From Effrenium voratum (lineage: Eukaryota > Sar > Dinophyceae > Suessiales > Symbiodiniaceae), in contig CAUJNA010003002.1 of NCBI GenBank assembly GCA_963377175.1, positions 193,501 through 257,500 of the forward strand: a stretch of 64,000 nt of DNA. The letters run 5' to 3'. The position numbers and the translations under genes were made by a program. Positions 11,217 to 20,487 of the stretch are shown here, piece by piece (position 1 is the first letter of the stretch; the number at the start of each line of letters is the position of its first letter). A model generated the notes under the pieces. The model saw nothing but the letters and a program-made list of their open reading frames with translations, was not told where the DNA came from and searched no databases.

Positions 11217-11460
11217 CATGAGAGTCATTGCAAGGAGTCATTGCAAGGAGTCTTGCAAGGAGTCATTGCAAGGAGTCATTGCAAGGAGTCATTGCAAGGA
11301 GTCATGAGAGTCATTGCAAGTTGCAAGGAGCAAGTGCAAGTTGCAAGAGCACGGAGTCAAGTGCAACTTGCAAGCGCGTGGAGTCAAGTGCAAGTTGCAA
11401 GTGCAAGGAGTCAAGTGCAAGTTGCAAGTGCAAGGAGTCAAGTGCAATTGACTTGCGAGG
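11217..11460. repeat. Tandem GCAAGGAGTCATT and CAAGTGCAAGTTG arrays
   Basis: First about eight copies of a 13-base GCAAGGAGTCATT unit, then a mosaic of AAGTTGCAAGTGCAAGGAGT units. Open frames here are repeat-driven. Confidence 0.9.
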
Positions 11461-11504
11461 AGTTAAAATCTCTTCTTAGGGCGGCGGGGTAGTGCCGACG
11501 ACAC

Positions 11505-11915
11505 TCTACGAAAATCGACCCTCTGCGGGGATGGGCGTGGTCGAGGTGCAAAAACTCGAGGTTGTTTTTGCGATTGTGTTTGGCTCGCACGACCCTCTGC
11601 GGGGACCGGTGTGGTCGAGGTGCAAAAACTCGAGGTTTTTTGCGATTTTGTTTGGGCCCGCGCAACCCTCTGCTCGGCGTGGTCGAGGTGCAAAAACTCG
11701 AGGTTTTTCTCGATTTTGTTTTGGCTCGTGCGACCCTTTGCAGGGATCGGCGTGGTCGAGGTGCAAAAACTTGAGTTTTTTTTGCGATTTTGTTTTGGCT
11801 GGCGCGACCCTCTGCGGGGCCGGGCGTGGTCGAGGTGCAAAAACTCAAGGTTTTTTTTGCAATTTTGGTTCGGATCGGCGTGGTCGAGGTGCAAAAACTC
11901 GAGGTTTTTTGCAAC
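11505..11915. repeat. ~65-bp tandem array, about seven copies
   Basis: Units contain GCGACCCTCTGCGGGGA, GTGGTCGAGGTGCAAAAACT and CGAGGTTTTTTGCGATTTTG. It is a sibling of the 415-800 array with G-for-A and C-for-T substitutions throughout. One copy is shortened near 11660 and the last lacks the CCCTCTGC block. Confidence 0.92.
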
Positions 11916-11944
11916 TTTTGTTGTTCGAACTGCTGCTCCCGGGA

Positions 11945-11983
11945 CCGGCGGGTCGCGGGTTCGATTCCCCCCTGGTCCGCGGG
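11945..11983 (+). other. tRNA-like B-box fragment, second copy
   Basis: GGTCGCGGGTTCGATTCCCC and CCTGGTCCGCGG repeat the block at 960-997 almost exactly. The upstream flank is different, so only the 3' half of a tRNA-like sequence is shared. It sits between the 65-bp and 14-bp arrays. Confidence 0.55.
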
Positions 11984-11994
11984 CGGGCTTCGCA

Positions 11995-12800
11995 AGCTGC
12001 ACGGAGCAACTTGCGTAGAGCAACTTGCGCGGAGCAACTTGCGCAGAGCAAGTTGCACAGACCATTTTGCGCAGAGCAACTTGCGCAGAGCAACTTGCAC
12101 AGACCATTTATCACCAGTTTGCGCAGAGCACCTTGCCCAGAGCAACTTGCGCAGAGCAACTTGCGCAGAGCAACTTGCACAGACCATTTATCACCAGTTT
12201 GCGCAGAGCACCTTGCCCAGAGCAACTTGCGCAGAGCAACTTGCGCAGAGCAACTTGCACAGGGCAACTTGCACAGAGCAGCTTGCGCAGAGCAACTTGC
12301 GCAGAGCAACTTGCACAGAACAACTTGCACAGAGCAACTTGCACAGAGACATTTGCACAGAGTCAGTTGCACAGAGCTTCTTGCACAGAGCAACTTGCAC
12401 AACGCAACTTGCGCAGAGCAACTTGCACAGAGCAACTTGCGCAGAGCAGCTTGCACAGAGCAATTTGCGCAGAGCAACTTTGACAGAGCAACTCGCGCAG
12501 AGCAACTTGCACAGAACAACTTGCACAGAACAACTTGCACAGAACAACTTGCACAGAGCAACTTGTACAGAGACATTTGCACATGCAACTTGCGCAGAGC
12601 AACTTGCGCAGAGCAACTTGCACAGAGCAGCGTGCACAGAGCAACTTGCAGGGAGCAACCTGCACGGAGCAACTTGCACGGAGCAACTTGCACAGAGCAA
12701 CTTGCACAGAGCAACTTGCGCAGAGCAACTTGCGCAGAGCAACTTGCACAGACCAGTTTGCGCAAAGCACCTTGCCCAGAGCAACTTGCGCAGAATGGTC
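11995..12800. repeat. 14-bp satellite (AGAGCAACTTGCGC), long array
   Basis: Around 55 copies of the 14-base unit, with a higher-order duplication of about 82 bases (the stretch containing CCATTTATCACCAGTTTGCG at about 12103 and 12185). The open frames of 300-450 codons that cross it are repeat artefacts. Confidence 0.93.
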
Positions 12801-12909
12801 ACGGGGCTGTGATGCTTTCGGGCCAACCGTGGTTTAGTTAGTGGGTCCCCCCATAAAGACATATCCATGTGAGGTTCAGTTAATTTATGTTGTTTGGTGT
12901 ATGGTCAAT

Positions 12910-13611
12910 TTAGGAATCCGATCTTGTCTGTCTGAAGTCGTTGATTTGGGTTCGGTACTTTCGCAGACTTACTGAATGTTTCTTCTTTCGAATCGCAAGA
13001 ACAGGTTTTCTCGTTCGGGCAACCACGTAGTGATTTTGATTCGAAACCGGGTGAGTCAGACACGTAGGGGCCACTTGAGACCTATCAGAGCGCCGTGCGC
13101 TGTTTCGCATCTGTTTTTGCTGGCACCTGCTCAGGTACCCCGTTATGGGTGGTTGGGATTTTGGTGATTTGAACCCCAGTTCCTTTCTTCCCAAATGGGG
13201 AAGGTACTCCGAAACTCCACCAATCCAAACCACCAATTTGGGGAAAGGTGCGCCACAAAGAAAACCAGTTGGATGGGGTCCCTTACTCAGTGATGTTGGT
13301 TGTTTGATGTTTAGGCTGGGATCAACTTGACGGCAAGCAAGGAAACCTGCAACCCACGTGGGGATGCGTTGGGCGGAATTCGCATAGCTCTCCCCGTTTC
13401 GCAAGGCGTGAGCCGTGTTTGCTCTTTCCAGTTCATGATCTTCGAGTTTGGCCGACTCGTTCCTGGAAACTTTGATTGATCGGGTACCACCAAAGGAGGG
13501 CCGAGGTCGCCTTTTATGGGTTTCATGTGGCTGGAGGCCAGCCGTTTTTTCCGAAATGATCGCTTTGGCGGTCAACAAACCTAGTCTGACTCGTTCAGTT
13601 GGCAGGCTCAA
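12910..13611 (-). CDS. 233-codon minus-strand ORF, doubtful
   Basis: A single frame stays open for 233 codons with an ATG start. It contains IKVSRNESAKLEDHELERAN. Third-position GC is not raised and no domain is visible. One or a few frames this long are expected by chance in 64 kb, so it is recorded only as a possible intron-less gene or remnant. Confidence 0.15.
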   Translation of the reverse strand: MSLPTERVRLGLLTAKAIISEKTAGLQPHETHKRRPRPSFGGTRSIKVSRNESAKLEDHELERANTAHALRNGESYANSAQRIPTWVAGFLACRQVDPSLNIKQPTSLSKGPHPTGFLCGAPFPKLVVWIGGVSEYLPHLGRKELGFKSPKSQPPITGYLSRCQQKQMRNSARRSDRSQVAPTCLTHPVSNQNHYVVARTRKPVLAIRKKKHSVSLRKYRTQINDFRQTRSDS

Positions 13612-13654
13612 GTTTAGCCTCTGGCTCAGTCCGCCGATATTGCATTTCCCATGA

Positions 13655-14200
13655 ATGTCCCCGCTGATTTCCCTTCATTTCCCCTTTCTTCTCGGCATTT
13701 CCCTTCATTTCTCCTCTTCCCTTCATATGCCTCTCATGGCCCTTTCATGTTCGCTTCATCCCCCCTTCATTTCCCATTACTTTCCCTTGCATGTCCCATT
13801 CAGTTCCCCTTCGTTGCCCTTTCATTCCTCTTCATCTCGTTTCATTTCCCTGTATTTCCTCCTCATCGCTCTTCATTCCCCTTCGTTTCCCATTCATTTC
13901 CCCTGCGTTTCCCTTTCAATTCAATTTGCCCTTAATTTCCCTTCATTGCTCTCCACTTCGTTTCCCCTTCGTTTCCAATTCAGTTCCTTGTCATTTTCGC
14001 TTCGTGTCCTCTTCATTCGCCATTGATGTCCAATGCATGTCCTACTCATTTCCCCTTGGTTTCCCTGTCATTTCTCCTTCATTTCCCCTTCATTTCAATT
14101 CATTTCCTCCTCATTGCTCTTCATTGCCCTTTCATTTCCCCTTCCCTCTTTGTTTCCCTCTCATTGCTCTCCGTTTCCATTTCTCTTCATTCCCTCCATC
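13655..14200. repeat. Degenerate pyrimidine-rich array (TTCATTTCCCC)
   Basis: About 45 loose copies of a 10-13-base motif built from CATTTCCC and CCCTTCATTT, irregular in length. The + strand is almost purely pyrimidine plus the A of CATT. All six frames are compositionally biased and not coding. Confidence 0.85.
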
Positions 14201-15890
14201 CCTGGAGGGAAGACCCGAGCCGGCAAAGAGCCGGCAGCCGGCATTCGAGCCTGAGAAGGCCTGTTTTTTCACACACCCTACGTATCAGACGTGTCCCGGC
14301 AAGGGACTACCGGGGGTTAACCTCTATCCTCTCTTAGGTTGTCCGACACCCTGAACAAGGTCGGCGGATTTCTGCCGACCCCACCCCGAAGTGTCGCATT
14401 CCTCCAAGAGTCGTCCCGCTCTTTGAGGCGTCGGAGACATGGTGCAGCTGAACCTGTGTCGCCGGCTTAGCGCGCTTCAAGCTGGGCTTGAGCGGGTCCT
14501 GGGAATCTTCCACGGACCTAGGGGCGCGTGGCGGGTTTCTTTGTGGAAGGCTCGTTTCTTTGTTGGCTCGTTGGTTTGTTTGTTTTGCTTCTTTGCGCAT
14601 TCGTTCCTTTGCGTGCGTTTGGTGTGGCTGGGCCCACGGCCGTTTTTGGTTGGCAGTGAGCTCCCTGATTTAGCAGCTCATTTCGGCCTCGCTCGGACTT
14701 GGGAAGACACAAACGTCGGTGTGGCCTTTGAGTGACCGTCGGAATCCATCTTGGAGTGGTTTGAGAGTCACCAGCCTTATGAGTTCCGTTTCATAAACAG
14801 GGAACACCCCTGATCGTGGTCGCTAAAATCCGAAGTGGACATTGCTCCTTGTCTCCACGGGGTTTCCCCTTCAAGAACCGAATTCCATTCGGTGAGGCTA
14901 TGAAGCCCTGACGCAGAAGCGCCGGGAGTACGACGCTGCCAAGGGCATAGGCGGTGGCTTGGGGGCGAGGGTTCTCGCTTGGGCCATGCTCAGTTTCTCG
15001 TGCCTGTGCCTTCTTTTGAGTTGGTACCTGTTTAGGGTGGGCTTTTTCAGGGAAACCAAAAGGAAGGCACCCTTTCAGGGACAGACCCAATCTTGAGACC
15101 ATCCCACACATGATCATGGAGACAGAGAACTCTGCAGCATGGGAGGTTCACGTTACCGCAACTTTCCAGGTTGTTGCGGCTGGAAGTGTTTGGTTCAGGT
15201 GTAGTACTTAGGTCAGTTTAGGTACGCACCCAATGTGGCGCAACTGCCTGCAGGTCGCAAGACCTCCACTTCCTACAGCACCAACAATGCACGAGAAGCC
15301 TGGTGGTAAGGGACCTGGAGTGTGATCAGAGAGCGACTCTACGTTTGACCCTTGGAAACCCGTTGAACGGCGTTCTAACGGGGCGGGCGCAGAGTGACGT
15401 TGGAGCGGTGCATGTTTTCTCAGCTAAGACTCGCGCACGCAGCACGAGCGCATGACAGACACGCACACACAATCACCGATTCTGGGACGGCCACATGGCA
15501 ATACCCACATGAGCCACAATCGTGAGTAGATCGATGTTAGTAACCATGAATCGGGGGGGAGGAACCTACGCTTTGCATAGTTTTGGATAGGCCATTCTCA
15601 TCTCGGGTTTCGAGTATGCTTTCATCAAAGGCCGCCCCGCGCACTTGCCGCCGCTCGGGACTCGGGACTCGAGGCGTGCCCAGGGTGGCTTTGACGACTT
15701 CCAGGACTAGGGGCAAACTCTTTGGGGGCCGCGGATTTGGAGTGCCTTGGTTTTGGCTTGGTTTTGGAGCTACTGAAAAAACAAAAAAAAACAAGCCTTT
15801 GCCGGGTTGTTTTTTCAAGGGGGCCCAGTGGCGTCGCCGACAGATGTCAGATGTCCCCAAAGAACGACACCGGGTCTCGGGCCAAGTGGC
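14200..15890. other. No confident gene
   Basis: Two coding-like scraps on the minus strand were noted: LKPSLKRAKPATQVQLHHVS near 14.45 kb and RRQVRGAAFDESILETRDEN near 15.6 kb. Neither has convincing splice sites or high third-position GC. A weak family A copy is near 15.02-15.07 kb. Confidence 0.3.
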
Positions 15891-15895
15891 CGTAG

Positions 15896-15980
15896 GATGA
15901 CTTCCACTCGTTTCACTTCGGGGAGTTCGAACGCAAAGCCCGCCGGGGCCTCATGCACGCGCCTGGCTCGACATTTGACC
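15896..15980 (+). CDS. Kinase-like gene, upstream exon
   Basis: Acceptor GCCGTAG, donor GTGGTA, phase 0 to 1. The peptide includes DDFHSFHFGEFERKARRGLM; about 80% of third positions are G/C. It has no recognised domain and is assigned to the kinase gene only through phase agreement with the next exon. Confidence 0.5.
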
Positions 15981-18900
15981 GTGGTATGGGAACCCGCGCT
16001 TGTCCGCTTTTGCCAAGTCTTTGACTCGACACTTGGCCGTGTTTTTTTTTGGGACAGCACCTCACAAGTGGTTGGTTTTTGCATCAATCCCCACATTCTG
16101 ATGTCCAGCAAAGGGTCCGGGAACCCTTAAAATGCATACCAATATGGGTGTGTCTTTTTTGTGGGTACCCCCTTTTTGGTTGGTTTTAATGAACAAAAAC
16201 AGCAGGAACACCCACCCATTTGGGGGGGCCAAATTCAATTTAAATTCTCAGCCAAGCTTTTGCGTTGCGTGCTGGAAGACAGCTTTCTCAACTGGAGGAC
16301 ACGGCTTTCTGGGTCCATGCTGCCAATGCCGAGCTTTTGACCTTGGTTTTTCCTTCTTTTTGGTCTCTTTCTAGTCAAGGTTCCAAAATGTGAACCTTGT
16401 ATTTTTCAGGCCCAACGGGGGCAAGTGAGTTATGAGAGTTGCATATTTGGCGCTGGCTCTCGTTTGCTGGGGGCGCCGCTTTCCGGATTTCCCCCGAAAC
16501 TTTCTTCCGAGGTTCGAAGAAGAGCCCAAAGCAGGCCACCGGTCGCCGTGCTGGGCTTGGAGCAGACTTGGTGCTGGCAATGGCCCCCATCAAAAGGAAA
16601 TTTGAACGAAATTTTAAGCATGATGGTTTGGACACGCTTGACCTCCCTCGGGGGGTGGATTGGGGATTCCTTTTCTGCGGAGTGACTGCCCTCCTACCGT
16701 GACTCTCCCAAAACATCGTCATCTTCTCGGTACAACACCCCAAGGATGTGTTTTCCGTGTGGGGGTGTCTTTGTTTTGAGGGTATTCTGCTTGGGGTGGC
16801 TTCAAGGGGTGGCTTCAAACCAACAGGAAACCGGGGATCGCTGTGCGACGACACCTTTCAGCCACACGCAAGGATCGTTTTATTTGGACGAGAACAATTG
16901 CCCATTTGGCCAGGGACCCACCCAAAAAAAGGTGGTTTCCTCTTTGGTGTTCCTTTAAAACCACAAAAAGGGGGTGTCGAGCCTCCAAAAAAAGGTATGA
17001 CCGCTCCATTTCGGGTTTGCCCCATGGTGCTTCTCCTCCCAACTGGGCGGCGGTCGTCCTTTTCGCTGAGGGCCCAGCTGGGAGGAGTTTGCTGAGATGT
17101 GGGAGGAAGCTGCCCGGGCCTCGAGGTGAAAATCCAGCCCCATGGCTGGGATTCATGTTGTGGGTGGATAGATTTTCCATGAACGCCACTGACGGATTCG
17201 AATCCCGAAAACAAATGGGATAAACCACCTACCGACTGGTGTCTGTTTTTCAGGGTGCCTTGTTGGGGTTGGTTTCAAGGGAAACCCAAAGGAAAAGAGC
17301 CATTTTGGGGACCCACACCTAAGAAAATGTCCACCAAAGGGTCACTTATTGAATTCCATAGCAATATGGGTGTGTGGCTTTTGGAAGTAGCCTTGTCACC
17401 TTGGTTTAAGGGGAAGCCACCAGGACGACGGGTCTCGGTTGATTTTGACACGTGGCCGATTTGGCAGATTTTAACATTGCTCGCAAATCGGAAAGTCTCA
17501 ACCGCCAAAAGGCCAATGTGACTTGGCTTTGAGCCCCCGGTGAATTTTTCGGAAGCCAGCGCAACAAAAAACATCGTCTCACCCCACCAAAGAAGATAAA
17601 TAGATGCAGTGGCCAAGAATCGTTGGTGGCCTTGCCAGGATTGCTAGCCGCAACATCCAAGGTCGTTGCGAATGCTACAGTCAGCACAAGGATGAAATAT
17701 CAGATGAGATCTCAAACTGAGAATTGGCCAAAGACATGTGGGACGTCAAGATATGCAAAAGAAAGTCAACACTCCTAACACAGGAAAAGGAAGTACGTAT
17801 GGAGTGCCCCCTTTTTCGAGGATCCGGATTGATCCCCGTGAGTCCAGCAGCTCAGGAGTTCGAAGCTCAGTCCCGAGGCGCGATCTTGCGATCGCCGCGA
17901 GAGATGCAAGAATGACCCTCTTTCAAGAATCCCTGCTGGTTTCCTGCTCTGGATGGACGAAATCCATTTCGCACCACTTTGAAAGCATGGCAGCTACAAG
18001 GGAATCGAATCAGAAACCCGGGTGCCTTAGGTGGACTGTGTCCCACGGTGGGGGATCCCCAACGGTTCATTTCCAAAGCCCTGATCCCCTACCGAGAATC
18101 AGCAAGTTTGAAGGAGCCAAGCAGGTTTTTCGAGATTCGTCCAGTGAGGCGAGGCAAGAAGGCTCGCTGCAAGGTATAATCCAGCCGATGTTTTCAAGAT
18201 GCTTTTGGATTTGGGAGGCTAGAAAGTTTGAGAGAGGCCTTGCTTGCCTCGCATTTTGCGATGTCCCCGAAACTCTGCTACGTACCGTAGTGCACGGATT
18301 TTTTTGATGTTGATGAAAGGAGCATGTGCTGCTCACTAGCCTTTTGAACAGCATGTCCTGGTTACATCTCCAGGAGCCGGGAAAGAGGCAACAGCACTTT
18401 TCTGTTTGGCTCCATTTCTCAACGAGGTTTGAACAATTAAGGGGCATTTACGATCCATAAATGACTGCATCTTGAGACGTGAGCCTGGATTGATTTTGGG
18501 TCAATGGTAGCACCTGTTATGACTGCAGCCACTCGACGACCGCGCAGGGCGGCGAGAGGCTCGCCCAAGACGGCGCCGTTCTGCAAAGTGCCCTTTTTGT
18601 TCACCCCAGGAGTCCCCATGTTTCCCATTGGCTTTCCTGTGAACAACCAAAAAAGTCCACGTAGCCAAGGAACCCACCAGCGGGGGTGTAGGGCCTCCAG
18701 TCGGTTCCGTGGCAACAAATATAGCAGGAAGAATAGAGCCACCACTGGACGACAAGATGGCGTGGCTTGCTTATATTGGCATTGGCTTTTGCCTTCATGC
18801 ATGAGTGAGGTACAGAATGTATGACTCGAGCAGCGACGAAGAGGCTGGCCTGTGCACTTGAGAGGGCTTGTGCTGATTGTCAAACTGCTAAGAAAGCGTT

Positions 18901-20350
18901 TTTCGACATCCGACTATGTCTCAAGCACGTAATTCTTCTCTTGCTTGTTGGAGGCAACAGGAACAGACAAAACTCAGATTGCCATTGTCTTTCTTTCCTG
19001 ACCTCATTGACGCACTTTATTTGGGTATGGGTCAAACTTAAACCACCAGCAAAGCCACAGGTTTTGGTCCATGTTTCCATTTACCAGGATTCCGTTTTGG
19101 GTACATATTGGGATGGGCAGCAGCAGCTTCTTGGTGTAGTTGGCTCTACTTCCTTTCTGTGAGGAGACGGAGTACGCAAGGCAACGCCCTGGGCGCAGGC
19201 GGGTCAGGGGAGGTTTCCTCCAACCCAAGCTGTTTGGCCAATCTACCTCCACAGACCTTTCAGTGGACATCTTCAAACTCCCGGGTGGAGGTTTCGATTC
19301 CCAGTTGGGGTTCTGGAATGAGGATTCCCGCACACTTTGCTGTCCCAAGATCTTGACTTGGCTTGGCTTGTGGATGCCTCGAGCAGCATCAGTGCTTGCT
19401 TCAATCCTTGCCTGCCTGCAAGACATTTGGGTGTGGATTTTTTTCTAGAAAAGGCTTTGAAGTGAAGGCAGAAGGCACACTACCATTTTGGTGTCTCCCT
19501 ATTTTGACATTTTGCTGTGGCATAAAGCCAACATGGGGATTCCGTGAGGCAGAAAGACTCCTTCCACGAGGCGCGAGGGGATTTGCTTCAAGCGGCCATG
19601 CGTCTGAAAGACAGGTGTGTATTTGTGTTTGTTTGCTTGTTTGCTTGCTTGCTTGTTTGCTTGTTTGCCTATTTACTTGTTGGCTAGTTCGATTGTCTGT
19701 CTGTCTGTCTGCCTTTTTGCCTGGCTGCCTGCCTGCCTGCCTGTCTGTTTTTGTTTGTATTTGTTTTTCTTTGCGTTTGTGTTTGTGTTCTTTTGAGGTG
19801 GGTTTGAAGGGACACCAATGGGAAACCCACTGTTTTTGGTTCCCATATTCTAGAAGAAACACACCCACACACCCACACAAACCCCACACAGGAAACTTAG
19901 ATGATCGCACGATGCTTCTTGTGCTGGACTACTGCAAACATGGAAGCTTGCTGGAAAAACAATTCTGGCGCCACCTTGCTCGCAGCAACTCGTCAGTTGA
20001 TGACCGGCCTTCGGCGGCGCGTCCATGCGCTGGGATACATCAACTTGGACATCAAGCAACGCAATACTCAAGTAGTTCTGACCATCATTTGGCCATGGGT
20101 CAAAATCCCGTACCTCCAGTGAACATCCCAATCCCCACTAAAATAGGTTCTAAGCTGGGTGGTGCACCTACCCCAAAATGGGATCCCATCGGTTTTGACA
20201 ACCACGGCCATTTTGAATTGAATACCTCTCAGTTGAAGTTGGTAGACTTCGGCTGCGCAGCCAAAGCTGCCGGCACGAGGAAGCTCATGTTTTTTTTTTT
20301 GTGCACAGCTCCCTGGTTTCAGCTTCTGTGGAGCGCTGGCTGCGTTCTGT
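15896..20350 (+). CDS. Protein-kinase-like gene, probably a pseudogene
   Basis: Exons at 15896-15980, 17071-17125, 18529-18587 and 19901-~19990 join without breaking phase (0-1, 1-2, 2-1, 1-). A catalytic-loop exon (~19994-20071) and a DFG exon (20233-~20278) follow, joined in phase 0. Kinase marks seen are LLVLDYCKHGSL (hinge region), VHALGYINLDIKQRN (catalytic loop, with the Asp, Lys and Asn but HRD changed to NLD), KLVDFGCAAKAAGTRK (DFG) and LWSAGCVLY (subdomain IX). The glycine-rich loop, the VAIK lysine and the APE motif were not found. The hinge exon and the catalytic loop lie in different frames (shift near 19985-19993), and a MITE starts directly after LWSAGCVLY. These defects favour a pseudogene or a wrong exon model. 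N-terminal exons are missing. Confidence 0.5.
16141..16230. repeat. Dispersed foldback element, family A
   Basis: Starts GGGTGTGTCTTTTTTGTGGG, has CCCCTTTTTGGTTGGTTTTA and ends near CCCATTTGGGGGGGCC. Lies in an intron of the kinase-like gene. Confidence 0.7.
16911..17003. repeat. Dispersed foldback element, family A
   Basis: CCAAAAAAAGGTGGTTTCCT, GTTCCTTTAAAACCAC and GGTGTCGAGCCTCCAAAA; reverse orientation relative to the 16.14 kb copy. Confidence 0.65.
17071..17125 (+). CDS. Kinase-like gene, exon
   Basis: Acceptor TTTTCGCTGAG, donor GTGAAA, phase 1 to 2. The peptide PSWEEFAEMWEEAARAS is helical and acidic. An in-frame stop just upstream makes the acceptor obligatory for this frame. Confidence 0.55.
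17240..17332. repeat. Dispersed foldback element, family A
   Basis: CTGGTGTCTGTTTTTCAGGG, GGTTTCAAGGGAAACCCAAA and CACACCTAAGAAAATGTCCA. Confidence 0.65.
18529..18587 (+). CDS. Kinase-like gene, exon
   Basis: Acceptor TGACTGCAG, donor GTGCCC, phase 2 to 1. The peptide HSTTAQGGERLAQDGAVLQ has about 90% third-position GC and precedes the kinase hinge exon in phase. Confidence 0.5.
19022..19115. repeat. Dispersed short element, family D
   Basis: GGGTATGGGTCAAACTTAAA, CCATTTACCAGGATTCCG and TTTGGGTACATATT match the 6.13 kb copy. The 3' TTTTGACCC end is lost. Confidence 0.7.
19610..19795. repeat. TTTG/TTGC/TGTC/TGCC microsatellite block
   Basis: A compound tetranucleotide tract (GTTTGCTTGTTTGCTTGC, then GTCTGTCTGTCTGCC and CTGCCTGCCTGCC). 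It lies in the intron before the kinase hinge exon. Confidence 0.85.
19901..20071 (+). CDS. Kinase hinge and catalytic-loop exons
   Basis: After a GGAAACTTAG acceptor the frame reads DRTMLLVLDYCKHGSLLE (hinge region), typical of serine/threonine kinases. From about 19994 a second frame with 80% third-position GC reads LMTGLRRRVHALGYINLDIK and QRN, the helix E and catalytic loop. The two are offset by one base without room for a normal intron, so a frameshift is the simplest explanation. The 3' side has a GTAGTT donor. Confidence 0.6.
20096..20222. repeat. Dispersed short element, family C, inverted copy
   Basis: Reverse complement of the 6.96 kb element: GGGTCAAAATCCCGTACC, AGTGAACATCCCAATCCC and CCAAAATGGGATCCCATCGG. 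It fills almost the whole intron between the catalytic-loop and DFG exons. Confidence 0.85.
20233..20350 (+). CDS. Kinase DFG segment and subdomain IX
   Basis: Acceptor CCTCTCAG, phase 0. The frame reads LKLVDFGCAAKAAGTRK (DFG, metal-binding Asp) and, 30 bases on, TAPWFQLLWSAGCVLYAT (subdomain IX). The activation segment between them lacks a recognisable APE motif and contains a poly-T run before CACAG, suggesting either a wrongly placed intron or decay. Confidence 0.55.
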
Positions 20351-20354
20351 ATGC

Positions 20355-20487
20355 TACTGTGGATGGACGAAATCCATTTCGCACCACCCAAGAAACCCCG
20401 GAATCATGCTTCCCCTGTAAATACCAGCAAGCAATGGTTTTTTCTGGTTTTCAAGCGGTGCGAAATGGATTGTGTCCATCCGCAGTT
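20355..20487. repeat. Family B MITE with TA flank
   Basis: Left end TA-CTGTGGATGGACGAAATC, right end in inverted orientation (GGATTGTGTCCATCCGCAG). The interior carries the conserved CCTGTAAATACCAGCAAGC and CAATGGTTT modules. It begins immediately after the kinase WSAGCVLY codons. Confidence 0.85.

Noticed and set aside
11492..12841. 449-codon + strand open frame and a 306-codon minus-strand frame
   Set aside because: Both are read out of the 65-bp and 14-bp satellites; the peptide period equals the repeat length and there is no codon bias.
13651..14354. Phe/Pro/Ser-rich open frames in three phases
   Set aside because: Produced by the degenerate TTCATTTCCC array.
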